A stretch of DNA of 61,447 nt from Maribacter sp. (GCA_020629415.1 JAHDDL010000025.1:1-61447); one strand, 5' to 3'. Counted from the first letter of the stretch, positions 1 to 9,603 are shown. Numbers and translations: made by a program. Notes: generated by a model not told the origin, from the sequence alone.

Positions 1-948
1 AAGACTGGTGATACGATGTCTGATGAAAAGCATCCGATAGTATTGGAGAGTATGGACTTCCCAGAGCCGGTAATTGGTATTGCTGTGGAGCCAAAGACCA
101 AAGCTGATGTTGATAAATTAGGTATGGCTTTAGGTAAGTTAGCTGAAGAAGATCCTACGTTTACCGTAAGAACTGATGAAGCTTCTGGACAAACGATTAT
201 ATCTGGTATGGGTGAGCTTCACTTGGATATTATTGTTGACCGTTTAAAAAGAGAATTTAAAGTAGAGGTAAGTCAAGGTGAGCCTCAGGTAGAATACAAG
301 GAGGCTTTAACTAAAACAGCTTCACACAGAGAGACGTATAAGAAACAATCTGGTGGACGTGGTAAGTTTGGTGACATTGTATTTGAAATGGGTCCTGCGG
401 ATGAGGATTTTGATGGTGAAGGATTGCAATTCGTTGATGAAATCAAGGGTGGTCGTATTCCAAAAGAATTTATTCCATCTGTAGAAAAAGGATTTACTGT
501 TGCTATGCAAAATGGTCCTTTGGCCGGTTATGAAATGGATTCAATGAAAGTTGTACTTAAGGATGGTTCTTTTCACCCTGTTGATTCTGATGCGCTTTCT
601 TTTGAACTGGCTGCAAAGATGGGTTACAAAGCTGCCGGTAAAGCAGCAGGTGCCGTTATTATGGAGCCAATCATGAAGTTAGAAGTTATTACCCCTGAAG
701 AAAACATGGGTGATATCGTTGGAGATTTAAATAGACGTAGAGGTACCATTGGTGATATGAGTGATAGAGCTGGGGCAAAAGTTGTTAAAGGTACAGTTCC
801 ATTATCTGAAATGTTCGGATATGTAACTTCTTTGAGAACATTGTCTTCTGGTCGTGCAACTTCAACAATGGAATTTTCACACTATGCAGAAACTCCTTCT
901 AATATTTCGGAGGAAGTTATTAAAGCAGCAAAAGGTATAACAGCATAA
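1..948 (+). CDS. fusA: Elongation factor G, C-terminal part (5' end outside window)
   Basis: Translocation GTPase of the ribosome. The frame is open from base 1 ([10 protein letters not shown]...), so the gene begins upstream; only about 315 codons are seen. The GTPase domain and domain II are missing because of the window edge. Domain III is marked by [10 protein letters not shown], domain IV by [10 protein letters not shown] and FIPSVEKGF, and domain V by [15 protein letters not shown] near the C terminus. It ends 9 bases before rpsJ, so the str-type genes (presumably rpsL and rpsG upstream) run straight into the S10 operon. Identity is certain; completeness cannot be judged. Confidence 0.98.
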   Translation, partial: KTGDTMSDEKHPIVLESMDFPEPVIGIAVEPKTKADVDKLGMALGKLAEEDPTFTVRTDEASGQTIISGMGELHLDIIVDRLKREFKVEVSQGEPQVEYKEALTKTASHRETYKKQSGGRGKFGDIVFEMGPADEDFDGEGLQFVDEIKGGRIPKEFIPSVEKGFTVAMQNGPLAGYEMDSMKVVLKDGSFHPVDSDALSFELAAKMGYKAAGKAAGAVIMEPIMKLEVITPEENMGDIVGDLNRRRGTIGDMSDRAGAKVVKGTVPLSEMFGYVTSLRTLSSGRATSTMEFSHYAETPSNISEEVIKAAKGITA

Positions 949-957
949 ATTTAGGAC

Positions 958-1263
958 ATGAGTCAGAAAATTAGAATAAAACTAAAATCTTACGATCACA
1001 ATTTGGTGGATAAGTCTGCTGAAAAGATTGTAAAAACGGTAAAGACTACCGGTGCTGTTGTAACAGGACCAATTCCTTTGCCAACACACAAAAAGATATT
1101 TACAGTTTTGCGTTCACCGCACGTAAATAAAAAGTCTAGAGAGCAGTTCCAATTGAGTTCTTATAAGAGGTTATTGGATATTTATAGTTCTTCGTCTAAA
1201 ACTATTGATGCACTTATGAAGTTAGAGCTTCCTAGTGGTGTTGAAGTAGAGATTAAGGTGTAA
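958..1263 (+). CDS. rpsJ: 30S ribosomal protein S10
   Basis: Head protein of the 30S subunit, also the NusG/NusB antitermination partner (NusE) in well-studied bacteria. The 101-residue length is normal. The family motif [20 protein letters not shown] is present at about residues 37-56, followed by the conserved [16 protein letters not shown]. The gene sits 9 bases after fusA. It is separated from rplC by an unusually long 145-base gap that holds a putative leader, so it may be transcribed mainly with fusA. Confidence 0.98.
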   Translation: MSQKIRIKLKSYDHNLVDKSAEKIVKTVKTTGAVVTGPIPLPTHKKIFTVLRSPHVNKKSREQFQLSSYKRLLDIYSSSSKTIDALMKLELPSGVEVEIKV

Positions 1264-1408
1264 TGCAATACCTGACCTTGTAAAGGGTTGGGTGACATGT
1301 CCTAAGCTGCGTGCGAGGGAAAAACGGATAAAAATAATTTAGGGTTAAATTATTTTGACCCTATTTTTTTGAGTTGAATTTAATAAGTAATAATTAATAT
1401 AAATAAGT
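1264..1408 (+). promoter_or_regulatory. Structured leader/attenuator between rpsJ and rplC
   Basis: This 145-base gap lies within an operon of otherwise tight spacing. Its first 60 bases are relatively GC-rich and can fold: CTGACCTT (1272-1279) pairs with AAGGGTTGG (1283-1291) with wobbles and one bulge, and TCCT (1300-1303) can pair with GGGA (1317-1320). The next part holds two mutually exclusive hairpins: AAAATAATTTA (1331-1341) with TAAATTATTTT (1346-1356), and AGGGTTAAA (1341-1349) with TTTTGACCCT (1353-1362). The second is followed by seven T. A ribosomal-protein-sensing attenuator (L3 or L4 would be the obvious ligands) is an inference. The plain alternative is a terminator for fusA-rpsJ followed by a new promoter for rplC. 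Confidence 0.55.
1341..1370 (+). terminator. Intrinsic terminator hairpin upstream of rplC
   Basis: Nine base pairs (AGGGTTAAA with TTTTGACCCT, one G-T wobble) close a TTAT tetraloop; T1340-A1363 can extend the stem. The stem is followed by TTTTTTT at 1364-1370. The 5' arm overlaps an alternative 11-bp AT hairpin at 1331-1356, so only one of the two can form. Confidence 0.6.
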
Positions 1409-2026
1409 ATGTCTGGGTTAATAGGAAAGAAAGTAGGCATGACCAGTATTTTTGACGAGAATGGAAAAAACATTCCATGTACCGTTATTCAAGCTGGACC
1501 ATGTGTAGTTACCCAAGTCAGAACCGAAGAGGTCGACGGGTATAGTGCCCTTCAACTTGGTTTCGATGACAAGGCAGAAAGTCGTGCTATTAAGGCTGAA
1601 TTAGGCCATTTTAAAAAAGCAGGTGCTTCTCCTAAGAAAAAAGTCGTTGAGTTCCGAGATTTTGAAGGTGAATTTAAATTAGGTGACACCGTAGGTGTTG
1701 ATGTTTTTGCTGAAGGACAGTTTGTAGATGTTATTGGTACGTCTAAAGGTAAAGGTTTTCAGGGTGTTGTAAAACGTCATGGATTCGGTGGTGTTGGTCA
1801 AGCAACACATGGTCAGCATAATAGACTTAGAGCTCCTGGTTCTATTGGTGCGGCGTCATATCCGGCAAGAGTATTTAAAGGTATGAAAATGGCCGGTAGA
1901 ATGGGTACTGATCGTGTAACAGTTCAGAACCTTAGAGTTTTAAAAGTAGTTCCTGAAAAAAATCTTTTAGTAGTAAAAGGTTGTGTTCCGGGCCATAAGA
2001 ATGCTTATGTAACCATACAAAGGTAG
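1409..2026 (+). CDS. rplC: 50S ribosomal protein L3
   Basis: Early-assembly 50S protein that reaches toward the peptidyl transferase centre. It is 205 residues, normal for bacteria. The start [15 protein letters not shown] is the family N terminus, and the central loop [20 protein letters not shown] contains the glutamine that is methylated in E. coli L3. It is the first gene after the structured 145-base gap and is followed 5 bases later by rplD, so it would be the first gene controlled by that leader. Confidence 0.98.
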   Translation: MSGLIGKKVGMTSIFDENGKNIPCTVIQAGPCVVTQVRTEEVDGYSALQLGFDDKAESRAIKAELGHFKKAGASPKKKVVEFRDFEGEFKLGDTVGVDVFAEGQFVDVIGTSKGKGFQGVVKRHGFGGVGQATHGQHNRLRAPGSIGAASYPARVFKGMKMAGRMGTDRVTVQNLRVLKVVPEKNLLVVKGCVPGHKNAYVTIQR

Positions 2027-2031
2027 ATGTA

Positions 2032-2664
2032 ATGAAGATAGCAGTTTTAGATATTAAAGGAAAAGACACAGGTAGAAAGGCAGACCTTTCTGATGATGTT
2101 TTTGCTATAGAGCCTAATGATCACGCGGTTTACCTAGATGTAAAGCAGTATTTAGCTCATCAAAGACAAGGTACTCACAAAGCAAAGGAAAGAGCTGAGA
2201 TCGCTGGTAGTACAAGAAAAATTAAGAAGCAAAAAGGTACAGGTACTGCAAGAGCAGGTAGTATTAAATCACCAGTTTTTAGAGGTGGTGGTAGAATATT
2301 TGGACCAAGACCTAGAGATTATAGTCAAAAGTTAAATAAAAACTTAAAGCGTTTGGCAAGAAAATCTGCATTGACTTTAAAGTCTAAAGAAAATGCGATT
2401 TTGGTAGTTGAAGACTTTGATTTTGATACTCCAAAAACTAAAGATTTTATTCAGGTTTTAAAGACTTTAGGTCTTGAGAATAAAAAGTCTTTAATAGTGT
2501 TGGGTGATTCAAATAAAGGTGTATATTTGTCTTCGCGTAATTTTAAGGGCTCAGAAGTTATAACTAACTCAGAATTAAGTACTTACAAAATTCTTCATGC
2601 AAATAGTGTGGTGTTGTTAGAAAGCTCTTTAGAAGGAATTGAATCGAATTTAAATAAACAATAA
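2032..2664 (+). CDS. rplD: 50S ribosomal protein L4
   Basis: 50S assembly protein whose extended loop lines the exit tunnel. In enterobacteria it represses its own S10 operon. The 210-residue product has the tunnel loop with [22 protein letters not shown] (about residues 63-84) and the following [20 protein letters not shown]. It lies between rplC and rplW with 4-5 base gaps. If the leader before rplC is L4-responsive as in E. coli, this would be the ligand; that is inference only. Confidence 0.98.
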   Translation: MKIAVLDIKGKDTGRKADLSDDVFAIEPNDHAVYLDVKQYLAHQRQGTHKAKERAEIAGSTRKIKKQKGTGTARAGSIKSPVFRGGGRIFGPRPRDYSQKLNKNLKRLARKSALTLKSKENAILVVEDFDFDTPKTKDFIQVLKTLGLENKKSLIVLGDSNKGVYLSSRNFKGSEVITNSELSTYKILHANSVVLLESSLEGIESNLNKQ

Positions 2665-2668
2665 TATC

Positions 2669-2959
2669 ATGAGTGTGTTGATAAAGCCAATTATAACGGA
2701 AAAAATGACTGCTGATAGCGAGTTGAACAACCGTTATGGATTCGTAGTTGACCCTAAGGCTAATAAATTGCAGATTAAAGATGCGGTTGAGGCTACTTAT
2801 GGTGTTTCTGTGAAGAAGGTTCGTACAATGAATTACGGTCCTTCAAGAAAATCCAGATATACAAAAACTGGTGTGCAACATGGTAAGACGAACGCTATTA
2901 AAAAAGCCATCGTTGATGTTGTAGAAGGTGATATTATCGATTTTTACAGTAATCTATAA
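2669..2959 (+). CDS. rplW: 50S ribosomal protein L23
   Basis: Protein at the tunnel exit that serves as the docking site for trigger factor and SRP. The product is 96 residues, normal size. The N terminus VLIKPIITEKMT and the internal VDPKANKLQIKDAVEATYGVSVKKVRT fit the L23 family. It follows rplD by 4 bases and precedes rplB by 9. Nothing unusual was seen. Confidence 0.97.
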   Translation: MSVLIKPIITEKMTADSELNNRYGFVVDPKANKLQIKDAVEATYGVSVKKVRTMNYGPSRKSRYTKTGVQHGKTNAIKKAIVDVVEGDIIDFYSNL

Positions 2960-2968
2960 AGACAAGAA

Positions 2969-3793
2969 ATGTCAGTTAGAAAATTAAAACCAATCACTCC
3001 AGGACAGCGTTTTAGAGTAGTAAATGGATTTGACGCCATTACTGCTGATAAGCCGGAGAAGAGCTTGCTTGCTCCGTTAAAAAAGTCCGGAGGTAGAAAC
3101 AGTCAAGGAAAAATGACTATACGCCAAAAAGGTGGTGGTCATAAGAGAAGGTATCGTGTAATAGATTTTAAAAGGGATAAGCAGGATGTTGCTGCAACCG
3201 TTAAAACTATAGAGTACGATCCAAATAGAACTGCATTTATTGCTCTTTTGGAATATGCGGACGGTGAAAAGCGTTATGTAATCGCTCAAAACGGTTTACA
3301 GGTTGATCAGCAGGTTTCTGCCGGTGCTACTGTAGCTCCTGAGATCGGTAATGCGTTGCCATTGAGTGAGATTCCATTAGGTACTATAATTTCGTGTATT
3401 GAGTTAAGACCTGGTCAAGGTGCTGTTATGGCTCGTAGTGCAGGTACCTTTGCTCAATTAATGGCAAAAGACGGTAAGTTCGTTACTGTTAAAATGCCAT
3501 CTGGTGAAACTAGATTAATTCTTTCAGGTTGTATGGCAACTATTGGTGCCGTATCTAACTCAGATCATCAATTATTGGTATCAGGTAAGGCTGGTAGAAG
3601 TAGATGGTTGGGTAGAAGGCCTAGAACTAGACCGGTAGCTATGAACCCTGTCGATCATCCAATGGGTGGTGGTGAAGGTAGAGCTTCAGGTGGTCATCCA
3701 AGATCGAGAAACGGAATACCTGCTAAAGGATTCAGGACTCGTTCTAAGACCAAGAGTACCAATAAGTATATAATCGAACGTAGAAAGAAATAA
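2969..3793 (+). CDS. rplB: 50S ribosomal protein L2
   Basis: Core 50S protein required for subunit joining and peptidyl transferase assembly. The 274-residue product contains [20 protein letters not shown] (about residues 40-60) and the C-terminal signature [14 protein letters not shown], which includes the conserved histidine near the catalytic centre. A basic tail ends the protein. It is followed 14 bases later by rpsS. Confidence 0.98.
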   Translation: MSVRKLKPITPGQRFRVVNGFDAITADKPEKSLLAPLKKSGGRNSQGKMTIRQKGGGHKRRYRVIDFKRDKQDVAATVKTIEYDPNRTAFIALLEYADGEKRYVIAQNGLQVDQQVSAGATVAPEIGNALPLSEIPLGTIISCIELRPGQGAVMARSAGTFAQLMAKDGKFVTVKMPSGETRLILSGCMATIGAVSNSDHQLLVSGKAGRSRWLGRRPRTRPVAMNPVDHPMGGGEGRASGGHPRSRNGIPAKGFRTRSKTKSTNKYIIERRKK

Positions 3794-3807
3794 AAAAGTA
3801 GAAAGAA

Positions 3808-4086
3808 ATGGCACGTTCACTAAAAAAAGGACCTTACGTTCACTATAGTTTGGAAAAGAAAATCCAGCAAAGTGTATCATCCGGTAAGAAAGCGGTAATT
3901 AAAACTTGGTCTAGGGCATCTATGATCACTCCTGATTTTGTTGGGATGACAATAGCGGTGCACAACGGAAAACAATTTGTACCTGTTTTTGTAACAGAAA
4001 ACATGGTAGGACATAAACTTGGGGAATTTTCACCAACTAGATCTTTTAGAGGTCATGCAGGTGCGAAAAACAAAGGAAAAAAGTAA
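3808..4086 (+). CDS. rpsS: 30S ribosomal protein S19
   Basis: 30S head protein that contacts S13 and tRNA. It is 92 residues, typical length. The start [11 protein letters not shown] and the C-terminal [18 protein letters not shown] are the family signatures. It is spaced 3 bases from rplV, suggesting translational coupling. Confidence 0.98.
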   Translation: MARSLKKGPYVHYSLEKKIQQSVSSGKKAVIKTWSRASMITPDFVGMTIAVHNGKQFVPVFVTENMVGHKLGEFSPTRSFRGHAGAKNKGKK

Positions 4087-4089
4087 GCT

Positions 4090-4497
4090 ATGGGAGTTCG
4101 TAAAAAACAGATGGCCGAAAGAATAAAGGCTGAGAAAAAGATGGTAGCTTTCGCTAAGTTGAACAACTGTCCTACTTCACCTAGGAAAATGCGTTTGGTC
4201 GCAGATTTAATTCGCGGTGTAAAAGTAGAGCAAGCTTTGGCGATATTAAGATTCAATCCTAAGGAGGCATCTAGAAAGTTGGAGAAATTGTTGCTTTCTG
4301 CTTTAGCAAATTGGCAAGCGAAGAATGAAGAGGCTAGTTTAGAGGATGCTGATTTAATCGTAGCTGAGATTAGAGTAGATAGTGGTGCAATGTTAAAGAG
4401 ATTGCGTCCTGCTCCACAAGGTAGAGCACATAGAATTAGAAAACGTTCAAACCATGTTACATTGGTTTTGGGGTCAAAAAACATAACAGAAAACTAG
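4090..4497 (+). CDS. rplV: 50S ribosomal protein L22
   Basis: 50S protein whose beta hairpin lines the exit tunnel and forms a macrolide-sensitive constriction. At 135 residues it is longer than the roughly 110-residue E. coli protein, because about 20 extra charged residues ([19 protein letters not shown]) precede the core, which starts near [22 protein letters not shown]. The tunnel hairpin has [19 protein letters not shown]. An internal start at M8 is possible. The gene ends one base before rpsC. Confidence 0.97.
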   Translation: MGVRKKQMAERIKAEKKMVAFAKLNNCPTSPRKMRLVADLIRGVKVEQALAILRFNPKEASRKLEKLLLSALANWQAKNEEASLEDADLIVAEIRVDSGAMLKRLRPAPQGRAHRIRKRSNHVTLVLGSKNITEN

Positions 4498-4498
4498 A

Positions 4499-5215
4499 AT
4501 GGGACAGAAAACAAATCCAATAGGAAATCGTCTAGGAATCATTAGAGGTTGGGAATCTAACTGGTATGGTGGTAACGATTACGGAGATAAATTGGCTGAG
4601 GATGATAAAATACGTAAGTATATTCATGCGAGACTTTCTAAGGCTAGTGTTTCAAGAGTTATAATTGAACGTACTCTTAAGTTGATCACTGTTACTGTAA
4701 CTACTGCAAGACCTGGTATTATTATCGGTAAAGGTGGTCAGGAAGTTGATAAGTTAAAAGAGGAGTTGAAAAAAATCACCAATAAGGAGGTTCAAATCAA
4801 CATTTTTGAAATAAAGAGACCGGAGCTTGATGCTAATTTAGTAGCGGCAAGTGTTGCTCGTCAAATTGAAAGTAGAATTTCTTTTAGAAGAGCTATAAAA
4901 ATGGCAATCGCTGCAGCAATGCGTATGAATGCCGAAGGAATAAAGATTCAAATCTCTGGTAGATTAAACGGTGCTGAAATGGCTCGTTCCGAATCTTATA
5001 AGGATGGTAGAATTCCATTATCTACCTTTAGAGCGGATATTGATTATGCTTTACAGGAAGCTCAAACTACGTATGGTAAACTTGGTATAAAAGTTTGGAT
5101 TATGAAGGGTGAGGTATATGGTAAAAGAGATTTATCCCCGTTAGTAGGAATGCAAAAAGATTCTTCTAAAGGTGGTAAGCAAGAAGGTGGAAGAAAACAA
5201 CGTCGTAGAAAGTAA
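4499..5215 (+). CDS. rpsC: 30S ribosomal protein S3
   Basis: mRNA-entry-channel protein of the 30S subunit with helicase activity. The 238-residue product has the N terminus [13 protein letters not shown] and a KH domain with its GKGG loop at residues 77-80. The C-terminal domain has [13 protein letters not shown], and the protein ends in a lysine/arginine-rich tail ([12 protein letters not shown]). It begins one base after the rplV stop codon. Confidence 0.98.
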   Translation: MGQKTNPIGNRLGIIRGWESNWYGGNDYGDKLAEDDKIRKYIHARLSKASVSRVIIERTLKLITVTVTTARPGIIIGKGGQEVDKLKEELKKITNKEVQINIFEIKRPELDANLVAASVARQIESRISFRRAIKMAIAAAMRMNAEGIKIQISGRLNGAEMARSESYKDGRIPLSTFRADIDYALQEAQTTYGKLGIKVWIMKGEVYGKRDLSPLVGMQKDSSKGGKQEGGRKQRRRK

Positions 5216-5235
5216 TTTTTTAAAGAACTAAAGTA

Positions 5236-5664
5236 ATGTTACAACCGAAAAGAACGAAGTTCCGTAAGATGCAGAAAGGCCGTATGAAAGGTCTTGCTGG
5301 AAGAGGACACCAACTTTCAAATGGTATGTTCGGTATAAAAAATGTTGATGATGCTGCATTTTTAACTTCACGCCAAATAGAAGCTGCGCGTATCGCTGCT
5401 ACTAGATTTATGAAAAGAGAAGGTCAATTGTGGATTAAAATATTTCCGGATAAGCCTATTACCAAAAAGCCATTAGAGGTACGTATGGGTAAAGGTAAAG
5501 GTGCTCCAGAATATTTTGTAGCTGTGGTTAAGCCTGGTAGAATTATGTTCGAAGTGGCCGGAGTTCCTATGGAAGTAGCAAAAGAAGCTTTAAGATTAGC
5601 GGCTCAGAAACTTCCTGTAAAAACAAAATTCATTGTAGCTCGTGATTACGAGGCTGGAAATTAA
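5236..5664 (+). CDS. rplP: 50S ribosomal protein L16
   Basis: 50S protein near the A-site elbow, needed for late assembly. It is 142 residues, normal length. The start [16 protein letters not shown] and the internal [20 protein letters not shown] are diagnostic. The gap to rpsC is 20 bases, with no evident structure. Confidence 0.98.
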   Translation: MLQPKRTKFRKMQKGRMKGLAGRGHQLSNGMFGIKNVDDAAFLTSRQIEAARIAATRFMKREGQLWIKIFPDKPITKKPLEVRMGKGKGAPEYFVAVVKPGRIMFEVAGVPMEVAKEALRLAAQKLPVKTKFIVARDYEAGN

Positions 5665-5676
5665 ACGTAAGTAATA

Positions 5677-5868
5677 ATGAAAAAACAAGAGATTAAAGAA
5701 ATGTCTGTGGAAGGACTTACGGAGAAATTGGCCGAGTACAAGAAGCAGCATGCAGATTTGAAAATGGCACATTTTGTAACTCCGTTAGAAAATCCGCTTC
5801 AGATTAGAAAAGTAAGGAGAACGGTAGCAAGATTAGCTACTGAATTAACTAATAGGGAGAACCAATAA
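5677..5868 (+). CDS. rpmC: 50S ribosomal protein L29
   Basis: Small helical protein at the tunnel exit. It is 63 residues, and two helices are predicted from KKQEIKEMSVEGLTEKLAEYK and the C-terminal RKVRRTVARLATELTNRE. This is the expected place between rplP and rpsQ. The rpsQ start codon chosen here lies 12 bases after its stop. Confidence 0.96.
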   Translation: MKKQEIKEMSVEGLTEKLAEYKKQHADLKMAHFVTPLENPLQIRKVRRTVARLATELTNRENQ

Positions 5869-5880
5869 CTGGTGGGCTTT

Positions 5881-6138
5881 ATGGAGAAAAGAAATTTAAG
5901 AAAAGAAAGAGTAGGAGTTGTCACTAGTAATAAAATGGAGAAATCTATTGTTATTGCGGAAGTGAAAAGAGTAAAACATCCTATGTACGGTAAATTCGTT
6001 TTGAAGACAAAGAAATATGTTGCGCATGACGAAAAGAACGATTGTAACATTGGTGATACTGTAAAGATCATGGAAACTAGACCTATGAGTAAAACCAAAT
6101 GTTGGAGATTAGTAGAAATCTTAGAAAGAGCTAAATAA
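5881..6138 (+). CDS. rpsQ: 30S ribosomal protein S17
   Basis: Early-assembly 30S protein of the OB-fold type. The chosen ATG at 5881 gives 85 residues beginning [14 protein letters not shown], which matches the usual family N terminus. An in-frame GTG at 5872 would add MGF and is less likely. The conserved core [24 protein letters not shown] is present. The stop is 3 bases before rplN. Confidence 0.95.
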   Translation: MEKRNLRKERVGVVTSNKMEKSIVIAEVKRVKHPMYGKFVLKTKKYVAHDEKNDCNIGDTVKIMETRPMSKTKCWRLVEILERAK

Positions 6139-6141
6139 GTT

Positions 6142-6510
6142 ATGTTACAGCAAGAATCTAGACTAAAAGTAGCGGATAACACAGGGGCAAAGGAAGTTTT
6201 AACTATCCGTGTTCTTGGTGGTACCAAAAGAAGGTATGCTTCAATAGGTGACAAAATTGTTGTTACTGTAAAAGAGGCAACTCCAAACGGAGGTATCAAG
6301 AAAGGTGCGGTTTCAACTGCTGTTGTAGTTCGTACAAAGAAAGAGGTTAGAAGACCAGATGGGTCTTATATCAGATTTGATGATAACGCTTGTGTGTTAT
6401 TGAATCCTGCCGGAGAAATGAGAGGAACTCGTGTTTTTGGACCTGTAGCAAGAGAGCTTAGGGATAAGCAGTTCATGAAGATTGTATCATTGGCCCCAGA
6501 GGTATTATAA
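6142..6510 (+). CDS. rplN: 50S ribosomal protein L14
   Basis: 50S protein at the subunit interface, bridge B5/B8. It is 122 residues, exactly the family length. The N terminus [19 protein letters not shown] and the [21 protein letters not shown] terminus are classical. It is followed 13 bases later by rplX. Confidence 0.98.
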   Translation: MLQQESRLKVADNTGAKEVLTIRVLGGTKRRYASIGDKIVVTVKEATPNGGIKKGAVSTAVVVRTKKEVRRPDGSYIRFDDNACVLLNPAGEMRGTRVFGPVARELRDKQFMKIVSLAPEVL

Positions 6511-6523
6511 TATAACGGACAAG

Positions 6524-6838
6524 ATGAAAAAGTTAAAAATCAAAACAGGAGATACGGTAAGAATTACTGCTGGTGATCATAAAGGTACCGAAGGTAAAGT
6601 TTTACGCGTTAATCTTGAGAAAAATAAAGCCATCGTAGAAGGTGCCAATATGGTATCTAAACATGAGAAGCCAAGTGCTAAGAATCCTCAAGGTGGTATT
6701 GTAAAAAAAGAAGCTTTAATCCATATTTCTAACTTGGCCTTGATCGACAGTAAAACTGGCGAAGTAACAAGAGTAGGTTACGAGATGAGGGATGGTAAAA
6801 AAGTTAGGGTTTCCAAAAAATCCAATGAAGTAATTTAG
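6524..6838 (+). CDS. rplX: 50S ribosomal protein L24
   Basis: Assembly initiator protein of the 50S subunit. The start chosen is the ATG at 6524, giving 104 residues beginning [25 protein letters not shown] (KOW motif at the N terminus). A longer frame from a TTG at 6482 overlaps the end of rplN and adds residues foreign to the family. The C-terminal half carries [21 protein letters not shown]. It ends 2 bases before rplE. Confidence 0.96.
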   Translation: MKKLKIKTGDTVRITAGDHKGTEGKVLRVNLEKNKAIVEGANMVSKHEKPSAKNPQGGIVKKEALIHISNLALIDSKTGEVTRVGYEMRDGKKVRVSKKSNEVI

Positions 6839-6840
6839 TT

Positions 6841-7392
6841 ATGGCATACGTTGCAAGATTAAAGAAAGAGTATAAGGAGCGAATTGTTGCTGCCCTTACC
6901 GAAGAGTTTGGTTACAGTAATGTAATGCAGGTTCCTAAGTTAGAAAAAATAGTAATGAGTAGAGGTGTAGGAGCTGCTGTTGCTGACAAAAAACTTATTG
7001 ACCATGCAATTGATGAAATGACAATGATAACTGGTCAAAAGGCCGTTGCTACCATGTCAAAGAAAGATGTTGCTGCCTTTAAGTTAAGAAAAGGTATGCC
7101 TATTGGTGCAAAAGTTACACTAAGAGGTGAGCGCATGTATGAGTTTTTGGATCGTTTGGTTACTTCTGCTTTACCACGTGTTAGGGATTTTCAAGGTATC
7201 AAAGCTACCGGTTTTGATGGTCGTGGAAATTACAACCTAGGTGTAACAGAGCAAATTATATTTCCAGAAGTTAATATTGATAAGATCAATAGAATCAATG
7301 GTATGGATATTACATTTGTAACATCTGCAAATACGGATAAAGAAGCGAAATCATTATTAACAGAATTAGGTTTACCTTTTAAAAAGAATTAG
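6841..7392 (+). CDS. rplE: 50S ribosomal protein L5
   Basis: Central-protuberance protein that binds 5S rRNA. The 183-residue length is usual. The conserved stretch [18 protein letters not shown] lies at residues 31-48, and [27 protein letters not shown] is in the middle. The stop is one base before the rpsN start. Confidence 0.98.
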   Translation: MAYVARLKKEYKERIVAALTEEFGYSNVMQVPKLEKIVMSRGVGAAVADKKLIDHAIDEMTMITGQKAVATMSKKDVAAFKLRKGMPIGAKVTLRGERMYEFLDRLVTSALPRVRDFQGIKATGFDGRGNYNLGVTEQIIFPEVNIDKINRINGMDITFVTSANTDKEAKSLLTELGLPFKKN

Positions 7393-7393
7393 T

Positions 7394-7663
7394 ATGGCTA
7401 AGGAATCAATGAAAGCCCGTGAAAGAAAAAGGGAAAAGACTGTAGCAAATTATGCTGAGAAACGTAAAGCTTTGAAAGAAGCTGGAGATTACGAAGCACT
7501 ACAAAGATTACCTAAAAATGCATCTCCGGTACGTTTGCATAACAGATGTAAATTAACTGGAAGGCCTAAAGGTTACATGAGAACTTTTGGTATTTCAAGG
7601 GTAAAATTCAGAGAGATGGCTAACGCTGGTTTAATACCAGGAGTTAAGAAAGCTAGCTGGTAA
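7394..7663 (+). CDS. rpsN: 30S ribosomal protein S14, zinc-free type
   Basis: 30S head protein. It is 89 residues with the long N-terminal arm typical of the form that lacks a zinc ribbon; only one cysteine remains (C52, in [15 protein letters not shown]). The C terminus ends in [11 protein letters not shown] as in the family. It is followed by a 66-base gap, larger than its neighbours, that contains a hairpin before rpsH. Confidence 0.97.
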   Translation: MAKESMKARERKREKTVANYAEKRKALKEAGDYEALQRLPKNASPVRLHNRCKLTGRPKGYMRTFGISRVKFREMANAGLIPGVKKASW

Positions 7664-7686
7664 ATAAAGAATTATTAATGGATTCA

Positions 7687-7710
7687 GGTTTGGTGAAATT
7701 GCCAAAAACC
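7687..7710 (+). promoter_or_regulatory. Hairpin in the rpsN-rpsH gap
   Basis: GGTTTGGT (7687-7694) can pair with GCCAAAAACC (7701-7710) with a two-A bulge, closing a GAAATT loop. It lies 20 bases before the rpsH start in an otherwise unstructured gap. In E. coli, S8 represses the spc operon through an mRNA hairpin near rplE; a comparable role here is speculative because the resemblance to the S8 rRNA site was not established. Confidence 0.3.
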
Positions 7711-7729
7711 GTTTCCGAATTATATTTAT

Positions 7730-8128
7730 ATGGTAACAGATACTATTGCAGATTACCTAACGAGAGTTAGAAACGCGAGTAGAGCGGGACATAGGGTTGT
7801 TGAAATCCCTGCGTCGAATCTAAAGAAAGAAATTACTAAAATATTATTCGACCAAGGATATATTTTAAGTTACAAGTTCGAAGAAAGTAAAGTTCAGGGT
7901 TCTATTAAAATAGCCTTGAAATATGATAAGCTTACAAAAGAACCTGTTATCAAGAAAATACAGCGTATTAGTAAGCCTGGTCTTAGAAAATATGCGGGAA
8001 GCGAAGATTTGCCTCGTGTATTGAATGGTTTAGGTATTGCAATCGTTTCTACATCTCATGGTGTAATGACTAGCAAGCAGGCAAAGGCAGAGAAAGTTGG
8101 TGGTGAAGTTTTATGCTACGTTTATTAA
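7730..8128 (+). CDS. rpsH: 30S ribosomal protein S8
   Basis: Primary 16S rRNA-binding protein and, in E. coli, the spc operon repressor. It is 132 residues; the start VTDTIADYLTRVRNASRAGHR is the family N terminus and the C terminus has the STSHGVMTSKQAKAEKVGGEVLCYVY signature. The ATG at 7730 follows a 66-base gap that carries a hairpin. Confidence 0.98.
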   Translation: MVTDTIADYLTRVRNASRAGHRVVEIPASNLKKEITKILFDQGYILSYKFEESKVQGSIKIALKYDKLTKEPVIKKIQRISKPGLRKYAGSEDLPRVLNGLGIAIVSTSHGVMTSKQAKAEKVGGEVLCYVY

Positions 8129-8147
8129 TTGATAAAAGATTTAGAAA

Positions 8148-8690
8148 ATGTCTAGAATAGGTAATAATCCAGTCGCAATTCCTGAAGGGGTTACAGTTGA
8201 AATCAACGACAACATCATTTCTGTGAAAGGAAAGTTAGGTGAGTTGACTCAAGAGTTCTCGGGAGTATCGATAAAAGTAGAAGACGGACAGGTTTTTGTA
8301 ACAAGGCCTTCTGATTCTAAGGAGCATAAAGCAAAGCATGGTCTTTATAGATCACTTATCACCAATATGGTAGAAGGTGTTTCTAGAGGATGGACCAAAG
8401 AATTAGAACTAGTTGGTGTAGGTTATAGAGCAAGTAATCAAGGACAAAAACTTGATTTGGCTTTAGGTTTTTCACACAACATTGTTTTTGACTTGGCACC
8501 AGAGGTGAAAGTTGAGACTATATCAGAAAAGGGTAAGAATCCTATCGTAAAGCTGACTTCTCATGATAAGCAATTAGTTGGTCATATAGCAGCGAAAATC
8601 AGATCTTTCCGTAAGCCAGAGCCATACAAAGGGAAAGGTATCAAGTTTGTAGGTGAAATATTAAGAAGAAAAGCTGGTAAGTCAGCTTAA
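8148..8690 (+). CDS. rplF: 50S ribosomal protein L6
   Basis: 50S protein near the factor-binding site. It has 180 residues and two repeated folds. MSRIGNNPVAIPEGV at the start and the C-terminal IRSFRKPEPYKGKGIKFVGE are diagnostic. It lies between rpsH (19-base gap) and rplR (12-base gap). Confidence 0.98.
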   Translation: MSRIGNNPVAIPEGVTVEINDNIISVKGKLGELTQEFSGVSIKVEDGQVFVTRPSDSKEHKAKHGLYRSLITNMVEGVSRGWTKELELVGVGYRASNQGQKLDLALGFSHNIVFDLAPEVKVETISEKGKNPIVKLTSHDKQLVGHIAAKIRSFRKPEPYKGKGIKFVGEILRRKAGKSA

Positions 8691-8702
8691 TAATAGGATA
8701 TT

Positions 8703-9059
8703 ATGGGATTATCAAAAACACAAAGAAAATTAAGAATCCGTCGTAGAATTCGTAAGGTTTCTTCTGGAACTGCAGCTAGGCCAAGGTTATCTGTATTTAG
8801 AAGTAATAGCGAAATTTACGCTCAAGTTATAGACGACGTTAAAGGAGTCACTTTGGTATCTGCTTCTTCAAGAGATAAGGATATTGCAAAAGTAAAAGGA
8901 AATAAAACCGAGATTGCTGCTTTGGTTGGTAAAACAATCGCTGAGAAATCTGTAAAAGCTGGTTTGGATAAAGTAGCTTTTGATAGAGGGGGTAATTTGT
9001 ATCATGGTAGAGTTAAGTCTCTAGCTGAAGGTGCAAGAGAAGCAGGTCTAAAATTCTAA
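8703..9059 (+). CDS. rplR: 50S ribosomal protein L18
   Basis: 5S rRNA-binding protein of the central protuberance. It is 118 residues. It has the basic N-terminal arm ([27 protein letters not shown]) and the C-terminal [28 protein letters not shown] motif. It is followed 9 bases later by rpsE. Confidence 0.98.
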   Translation: MGLSKTQRKLRIRRRIRKVSSGTAARPRLSVFRSNSEIYAQVIDDVKGVTLVSASSRDKDIAKVKGNKTEIAALVGKTIAEKSVKAGLDKVAFDRGGNLYHGRVKSLAEGAREAGLKF

Positions 9060-9068
9060 TATACTAGT

Positions 9069-9593
9069 ATGTTCCAAAAATATAAAAACGTAGAAACTGT
9101 TAAGCCAGGTGGTTTAGATTTAAAAGATAAATTAGTTGGTATTCAACGTGTAACTAAGGTAACAAAAGGTGGTAGAGCATTCGGTTTTTCTGCAATTGTT
9201 GTTGTAGGTGATGAAAATGGTGTTGTAGGTCACGGTTTAGGTAAATCTAAAGAAGTTGCTACTGCAATTGCTAAAGCAATTGAAGATGGTAAAAAGAATT
9301 TAGTACGTATACCTTTGAACAAGGGTACTTTGCCGCATGAGCAAAAAGGTAAATTCGGTGGGGCTAGAGTATATATTCAGCCTGCATCTCATGGTACCGG
9401 TGTAATTGCCGGTGGTGCCGTAAGATCGGTACTTGAATCAGTTGGTGTTCATGACGTATTGTCTAAGTCTCAAGGGTCTTCAAACCCGCATAATGTTGTG
9501 AAAGCTACTTTTGATGCTTTATTGCAACTTAGAGATGCAAAAACCATTGCAACACAAAGAGGTGTTTCTTTAGAAAAAGTATTTAAAGGCTAA
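9069..9593 (+). CDS. rpsE: 30S ribosomal protein S5
   Basis: 30S protein affecting decoding accuracy and located at the mRNA entry. It has 174 residues. The N-terminal double-stranded-RNA-binding-like fold contains [22 protein letters not shown], and the C-terminal half has [21 protein letters not shown]. The N terminus lacks the long extension seen in E. coli. It is followed 10 bases later by rpmD. Confidence 0.98.
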   Translation: MFQKYKNVETVKPGGLDLKDKLVGIQRVTKVTKGGRAFGFSAIVVVGDENGVVGHGLGKSKEVATAIAKAIEDGKKNLVRIPLNKGTLPHEQKGKFGGARVYIQPASHGTGVIAGGAVRSVLESVGVHDVLSKSQGSSNPHNVVKATFDALLQLRDAKTIATQRGVSLEKVFKG

Positions 9594-9603
9594 GAGGAAA
9601 ATT

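Noticed and set aside
4053..4484. 143-codon minus frame opposite rplV
   Set aside because: It is fully antisense to L22, with no family resemblance, so it is a shadow.
5799..6299. 166-codon open frame on the minus strand opposite rpsQ and rplN
   Set aside because: It lies across two certain ribosomal genes and its translation looks like noise; long antisense frames are common opposite AT-rich lysine-rich genes.
6482..6523. Upstream TTG extension of rplX
   Set aside because: The extra 14 residues overlap the end of rplN and do not match L24; the ATG at 6524 gives the standard N terminus.
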